NCBI GenBank assembly: GCA_014529385.2
Contig: CM043968.1
Span: 8,226,648 to 8,290,647, forward strand
Reading direction: 5' to 3'
Source of the DNA: Adiantum capillus-veneris
Taxonomy: Eukaryota; Streptophyta; Polypodiopsida; Polypodiales; Pteridaceae
Length of the DNA: 64,000 nt
The position numbers were made by a program, and so were the translations under genes. Positions 61,367-64,000 of the stretch are shown here, piece after piece (the first letter of the stretch is position 1; each line of letters opens with the position of its first letter). The notes beneath the pieces were generated by a model, which worked only from the letters and a program-made list of their open reading frames with translations, ran no database searches and was not told the DNA's origin.

Positions 61367-63357
61367 TTTGATTTTGTAGTTAAATTCAATGAGCTTATTG
61401 TATATATGATGCTTTGAGTGCAGCTTATGGTGGAATCTCTAAAGATTTCACATAATGGGAAGAGAGTAGACCAAGTAGTAGAGTAGTAGTAGTAATAGGC
61501 CTTCTCAAAGATGCAAAATATTGACACTATAATGATGAGGTGAATAGTTTATTATCACGTTTGTCTCATGATCATTGCCATTTACAAAGCAAATATCATG
61601 GATTTCTATTTTCTTCCTTCTAATCATCACAATTTTATAAGAGAGAATCTAGTTTTTACATTGAGGATAAAAGCCTTAGAACCGCTCATTGGGCCGTTCA
61701 AACCTTGGGGACACCATAGAATAGCTTACTTGAAAATGCAGCAAAGCAATAAAACGTTGGAATGGGGAGAGATGTCAAGGTACTTCCACAATTCTATATC
61801 TCATCGGTCACCTTGGCCCTCCAAAGCTAGAGACATAAATTTATAGACATCCTTCTTACCCATTTTTGGAGGGAAGCTGCTAAAAAGCTTAATAACAAGG
61901 GCATTGGCATACATCCCAACTTTGGGACTATAGCAGGAGTTGTCGGAGAGGAACAAAGCAACTAACTCTCCAGTTCAACCTTAGTGGGAAAAACGTTTAC
62001 AGATCAGCATAGCCCGTGAGTAGCCTAACATATGGTATCTACCAAACTACAAATCCAAGTTCAAGTGGATAGCTTGGTGGTGGCCAATGAATAGACATTT
62101 CCTAAAACTACAAACTTGAGGATGTATACCTCACCCATGTGGGCTTAAAGGATTGGTTCTTCCCGCTTAACAAGCAATTGGGCTTAAACTGACGAGGCTC
62201 AAGATGGGAGACGTACAGTCATGAAGAATACGGAACCCTCGATATTGAGGCCGCATGGGACAAAAGTTTTCTTATGGAAGGTACTTCGGGGAGCCATGTC
62301 GACTGGAGTGAAGTTCTTGCCATGAAAATTGGTATAGATAGATGCTTGCAATACAAAATGTCTTGTGAAGACCTCCCTCACCTTTTCAAGGAGTGCCTGA
62401 CCATATGTGGCCTTGTAGGAAAGATCTGCAAATGAGTCCAAAGAACCTGGAAAATAGGATTCTTCAAGAACAATCTCTTCATGGGAGGGAAGGTGTTCAA
62501 GAGCCATGCACTGCTCATCGCTATGCAAGTCATGAGATATTACTACTTCAAAGACATTTGGAAGGCAAGGAATTGTGGAATCTTTGAGAGCTCCATGGAA
62601 AAAGCTAAGTTCTCGTAGATAGTCCAAGATAACAGGATACTTCTCAAATTGGAAAACAAAGAAACTCTAAAGGGTGGCCTAAAACCATGGATGCTACAAT
62701 GACATACTTGGATGGGTGAAAAGGTGGGCTTTTCCATTGTGTGGGGTAGCAACACCTTTGATCCTTTTAAGGAGTCATGCCTCATCACGAGCATGGCAAG
62801 AACTCGTAATTTTTTGGCTTCATCAATATAACCTACTCACCATTGGGAATTTAGCCATTAGAACAAAAGGATAAAAGCCGTGCACTTGCAAATTATCATG
62901 ACTTTGCCTTCTCTTCCTTATTGTCATTGCAATTGTTTAAGTTGATTTATAGATTGAGGGGAGAAGCTTGTTCTTTAAAGGTTTTCTGGTGGACTCGACA
63001 ATATGGTGTGTACAAGAACTACGAGTAGCATACTCAACAAAATAGAATGATTCACAAACATATAGAACACCGAAAATGAAAAATCATTTGGCTTCTCGTC
63101 CTTAAAATCATTGCAATTGCATCGTTGGTTTTATACACTAAGGAGAGAATCTTATGCTTTAAAAGGTTTTTTGGTGGACTCAATAATATAATGTGTACAA
63201 CTGCTTTGAGTAGCATCCTAAACAAAATCAAATGATTCACAAATAGTTGGAACATCAAGAATGAAAAATCATTTCATGCCGCACTAAGAAGTAACTAAGG
63301 TGTCCTAATTGTATAGACGTATTTAGATTTCAATCAACATGCATGGCATTAGGTAAT

Positions 63358-63435
<78 letters not shown>

Positions 63436-63595
63436 AGCAACAACAATATCGGTATCTACAACAAAAGACTTATCCTTATTGCTTTTGGGTTTTCCTTTGT
63501 CATCCTTGGTGGAAGTAATCTATGGTAAGGTTGATCTGGAATCCATGTACTCTTTGCTAGTAGGTTCTTCAAATTTTGTGAAAGGGAGTCACTTG
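61367..63595 (+). repeat. Array unit 10 (2229 bp)
   Basis: The most diverged unit. It has a 15-bp deletion near 62758 (catatgatgtatctt lost), cccatgtgggctt in place of cccatatggcctc, an extra stop on the plus strand near 62433, and a gttttctgg form shared with units 1-3. (CT)n(CA)n at about 63361-63431. Confidence 0.95.
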
Positions 63596-64000
63596 TTTGA
63601 TTTTGTAGTTAAATTCAATGAGCTTATTGTATATATGATGCTTTGAGTGCAGCTTATGGTGGAATCTCTAAAGATTTCACATAATGGGAAGAGAGTAGAC
63701 CAAGTAGTAGAGTAGTAGTAGTAATAGGCCTTCTCAAAGATGCAAAATATTGACACTATAATGATGAGGTGAATAGTTTATTATCACGTTTGTCTCATGA
63801 TCATTGCCATTTACAAAGCAAATATCATGGATTTCTATTTTCTTCCTTCTAATCATCACAATTTTATAAGAGAGAATCTAGTTTTTACATTGAGGATAAA
63901 AGCCTTAGAACCGCTCATTGGGCCGTTCAAACCTTGGGGACACCATAGAATAGCTTACTTGAAAATGCAGCAAAGCAATAAAACGTTGGAATGGGGAGAG
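63596..64000 (+). repeat. Array unit 11, cut by the window end
   Basis: The first 405 bp of an eleventh copy, indistinguishable in type from units 5-10. The array continues beyond the window. Confidence 0.95.

Larger units (their letters stand above)
41291..64000. repeat. Tandem array of a 2.2-kb unit, ten full copies plus a partial
   Basis: A unit of 2205-2256 bp repeats head to tail from about 41291 past the window end. Phase is set at the conserved tttgattttgtagttaaatt. Each copy holds a variable front part, a LINE-type ORF2 3' remnant, a diverged internal duplication, a (CT)n(CA)n tract and a constant end. Copies differ by scattered substitutions and a few indels; length differences come largely from the microsatellite. 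The left border is abrupt: the sequence before 41291 lacks the rest of the unit. The right border is outside the window. Confidence 0.97.

Noticed and set aside
41291-64000. CRISPR-like or rDNA array
   Set aside because: The unit is 2.2 kb with no short direct repeat/spacer structure and no rRNA-like segment. The context is a eukaryotic nuclear genome.

Overview
The window looks like repeat-dominated nuclear DNA of a land plant. It is AT-rich, has no long conserved open gene, is full of decayed LTR retrotransposons, and carries very long CT/GA and CA/GT microsatellites. The recognisable relics are plant-like: a plant-type ribosomal protein L12, eS26, a PHF5A-like splicing protein, a small group-3 LEA protein and a secreted glycine-rich protein. 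A Penelope-like reverse transcriptase of the GIP-G-SCSP type is uncommon in flowering plants, which leans towards a fern, lycophyte or conifer. That lineage call is inference. No functional gene can be claimed with confidence.

Layout. (1) 1-8.6 kb: minus-strand retrotransposon debris. An unidentified coiled-coil-rich ORF (about 5950 down to 1) is split by an internally deleted LTR element with paired LTRs (2386-4636). A Ty3/gypsy reverse transcriptase relic lies at 6420-7640. (2) 8.6-17.3 kb: mostly featureless, with a Ty1/copia RNase H tail at 11.9-12.4 kb. (3) 17.3-22.7 kb: a compact cluster of relics of ordinary cellular genes among CT/GA microsatellites. These are RPL12 in three pieces with its 5' part inverted, PHF5A, a LEA gene with one stop codon, a glycine-rich protein with a frameshift, and eS26. 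In four of the five, a sense-strand (GA)n tract sits about where a poly(A) tail would be expected. (4) 24.6-26.8 kb: truncated Ty3/gypsy gag-protease-RT, minus strand. (5) 28.9-29.7 kb: Penelope-like RT, plus strand. (6) 31-38.6 kb: probably nested LTR elements, minus strand. A chromovirus derivative in which gag is followed directly by a chromodomain appears to be interrupted by a deleted Ty1/copia element with its own LTR pair and primer-binding site. (7) 40.8-41.26 kb: a large imperfect inverted repeat. (8) 41.29 kb to the end of the window: ten complete copies and part of an eleventh of a 2.2 kb tandem unit. Each copy carries the frameshifted 3' end of a LINE-type ORF2, an internal duplication and a (CT)n(CA)n tract. 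The array runs off the right edge.

The sequences do not form a pathway. The window records retroposition, nested insertion and tandem amplification. The items most worth following up are the 2.2 kb array with its inverted-repeat border, the (GA)n-tailed gene relics and the 5'-inverted RPL12 copy. All identifications come from reading translated motifs by eye; no database search was made.
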